NCBI GenBank assembly: GCA_963846505.1
Contig: CAWJWD010000004.1
Location: forward strand, 620,001 to 684,000
DNA length: 64,000 bases
DNA from: JACVRW01 sp963846505
Lineage (GTDB): Bacteria > Actinomycetota > Thermoleophilia > Solirubrobacterales > Thermoleophilaceae
Direction: 5' to 3'
The notes below the pieces were generated by a model. The model saw nothing but the letters and a program-made list of their open reading frames with translations, was not told where the DNA came from and did no database searches. Shown here piece by piece: positions 62,946 to 64,000 of this stretch. The translations under genes were made by a program, and so were the position numbers. Numbering within the stretch: the stretch's first letter is position 1; each line of letters starts with the position of its first letter.

Positions 62946-63730
62946 CCGCCGTGACCGCCGCCAGCTCGCTGATCCTCGGGCTGGCGTACACCTGGCTCGG
63001 CACGCTCGTCTTCTTCGAACTGCGCGAAGGCAGGCGCACGCGTGGCCTCTCGCCCTTCGGCGTCGCGTTCATGCTGATGGCCTTCACCTGCGGCCCCCAT
63101 CACCTGATCCACTTCGAACACGCGATCTTCGGCGGGGCGCCCGCAGATGCGCTCACGGCCGTCGCGCTGCTGATGGGCCTGCCCGCCGGCGTGCTGTTCG
63201 TCTGGCTGCGCATCGAGACCCTGCGCGGCGGCCGCGGTGACCGGGTCATCACCGGCACGCCCGGCTGGCTGGCGCTGTTGCCGGTCGTCGGCCTGCTGGC
63301 GGCGGGCGTCGTGAGCACGCTGGCCGTCCAGGACGCCGTCGAGCGTGGCGGCCTCGCCTGGCAGGGGCTGCCGAGCCTGGTCCTGGCCGTGGCGTTCGCG
63401 GTCGTCGGCGGCTACCTCGTGCGCGCCCAGGTAGCGCGTGGCGGCACGGCCGGCTGGTCGCTGTCGGGCCTCGCGCTGGCCGCGATCTTCCCGACCTGCG
63501 CGCTCATGCACCTGACGCTCGGCCTGGCCACGCCGGACGCGCACCTGTTCGCGATGGACATGCTGGGCGTGCCGGCCGCGCTGGGGTTCCTCTGGGTCGT
63601 CAACCGCCTCTACTACGCCGGCCTGCCCGATTGGAACTCGCGTCCGCTCGCCGGCCGCGCACAGCCCACCAGCCGCCGTTCGCCGTGGCTGTCCGAGCCC
63701 GCCGAGGAACCATTGGCAACGGGCGGCTAG
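62942..63730 (+). CDS. Seven-helix membrane protein coupled to the EAL gene
   Basis: A 262-residue integral membrane protein with about seven helices (AASSLILGLAYTWLGTLVFF, GVAFMLMAFTCGPHHLIHFE, LLMGLPAGVLFVWLRIETL, WLALLPVVGLLAAGVVSTL and three more) and a short Ser/Pro-rich cytoplasmic tail. Conserved-looking His residues in CGPHHLIHFEH and MHLTLG could bind metal or heme. I do not recognise a family. GTG 62942 overlaps the EAL stop (GTGA), so co-translation and a sensory role for c-di-GMP turnover are inferred. Confidence 0.7.
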   Translation: MTAVTAASSLILGLAYTWLGTLVFFELREGRRTRGLSPFGVAFMLMAFTCGPHHLIHFEHAIFGGAPADALTAVALLMGLPAGVLFVWLRIETLRGGRGDRVITGTPGWLALLPVVGLLAAGVVSTLAVQDAVERGGLAWQGLPSLVLAVAFAVVGGYLVRAQVARGGTAGWSLSGLALAAIFPTCALMHLTLGLATPDAHLFAMDMLGVPAALGFLWVVNRLYYAGLPDWNSRPLAGRAQPTSRRSPWLSEPAEEPLATGG

Positions 63731-63750
63731 CGCGACCGGCCCGGCGGCCG

Positions 63751-63767
63751 CCGGGCGAAGCGCCCGG
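63751..63767. terminator. Candidate bidirectional terminator hairpin
   Basis: CCGGGCG-AAG-CGCCCGG follows a second GC palindrome (63740-63755). It lies between the end of the membrane-protein gene and the 3' end of convergent tRNA-Leu. Confidence 0.5.
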
Positions 63768-63790
63768 GACCGGCGGGACGGTGCGAAGAG

Positions 63791-63874
63791 TGCGGCTGGA
63801 GGGAGTCGAACCCCCACGGGGTTTCCCCCACGGCGACCTGAACGCCGCGCGTCTGCCAATTCCGCCACAGCCGC
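63791..63874 (-). tRNA. tRNA-Leu (CAG)
   Basis: On the minus strand the 84-nt gene has acceptor pairs GCGGCTG/CAGCCGC, D-arm TGGCGGAATTGGCAGACGC, anticodon loop TTCAGGT in stem GGCG/CGCC, a long variable arm (GTGGGGGAAACCCCGT) typical of Leu, and T-arm GGGTTCGACTCCC. The anticodon CAG reads CTG. The discriminator is A and CCA is not encoded. Confidence 0.95.
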
Positions 63875-63954
63875 AGCGGCCGCCAAGCCTAGCGCTTCGG
63901 CGTCAATGCATAGAGTCCGGGGTAGCGCTTGCAGTATCCCCCGAAAGGAGTCCA

Positions 63955-64000
63955 ATGGCATACGAGGTACCTGATCTTCCGTACGACTACGACGCGCTCG
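63955..64000 (+). CDS. sodA: Superoxide dismutase (Fe/Mn type), N-terminal fragment
   Basis: Only the first 15 codons are inside the window: MAYEVPDLPYDYDAL. This matches the N-terminus of Fe/Mn superoxide dismutases (YxLPxLPYxYDAL). AAAGGAG lies 6 nt before the ATG. Identity is likely, but metal type cannot be judged. Confidence 0.7.
   Translation, partial: MAYEVPDLPYDYDAL

Overview
The window is GC-rich DNA from a Gram-positive actinobacterium. Gene content points to the Thermoleophilia (Solirubrobacter, Conexibacter or Patulibacter type): an mraZ-rsmH-ftsL-ftsI-murE division cluster, a resuscitation-promoting factor behind a c-di-AMP riboswitch, Tad/Flp pilus genes, type III glutamine synthetase and a family of short secreted proteins seen in that class. 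The placement rests on gene content and codon bias; no rRNA is present. Stop/start overlaps of the GTGA or ATGA kind are very common, so most same-strand runs are tight operons.

Layout. 1-10.8 kb: the dcw division and cell-wall cluster on the minus strand (mraZ, rsmH, ftsL, ftsI, murE, first codons of murF). It is split between ftsI and murE by an opposite-strand pair: a GAF/degenerate-GGDEF protein and a 1398-residue MshEN-domain coiled-coil protein. 11-15 kb: tadC, tadB, a hipA remnant and tadA. 15-32 kb: mixed housekeeping genes (HAD phosphatase, VOC protein, AraC regulator, PepF, MFS, Rpf, SDR, Lon, cyclase, RpiA), a second pilus operon (response regulator, kinase, CpaB) and a Rho-like protein with a broken P-loop. 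32.4-34.6 kb: 2-phosphoglycerate kinase and cyclic 2,3-diphosphoglycerate synthetase, a pathway best known from thermophilic methanogens. 34.7-44 kb: a folP/glpD operon, a GMC oxidoreductase operon with a GntR regulator, and a drug exporter.

44.0-52.1 kb is the most striking region. A cobalamin riboswitch is followed by six genes that all overlap by 4 nt: three secreted proteins with DUF4430-type domains, EcfT (carrying a frameshift), a double EcfA ATPase, and an S-component fused to an extracellular alpha/alpha-toroid of the squalene-cyclase-repeat kind. DUF4430 and alpha/alpha-barrel are the two modules that make up animal intrinsic factor and transcobalamin. The operon therefore looks like a B12 importer with its own surface capture proteins.

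52.1-57.3 kb follows a tRNA-Glu and looks acquired: AraC-VOC-UvrA-like, then an AT-richer DGQHR/HNH pair that resembles defence genes. 57.5-64 kb: type III glutamine synthetase, a fatty-acid hydroxylase-like membrane protein, a cyclic-di-GMP module (GGDEF/HD-GYP, EAL, 7-TM protein), tRNA-Leu and the start of a superoxide dismutase.

Several cis-elements tie the genes together: a phased array of MraZ boxes before mraZ, two riboswitches, a sigma-28-like promoter, and a ~40-bp element shared by three pilus-gene starts at identical spacing.
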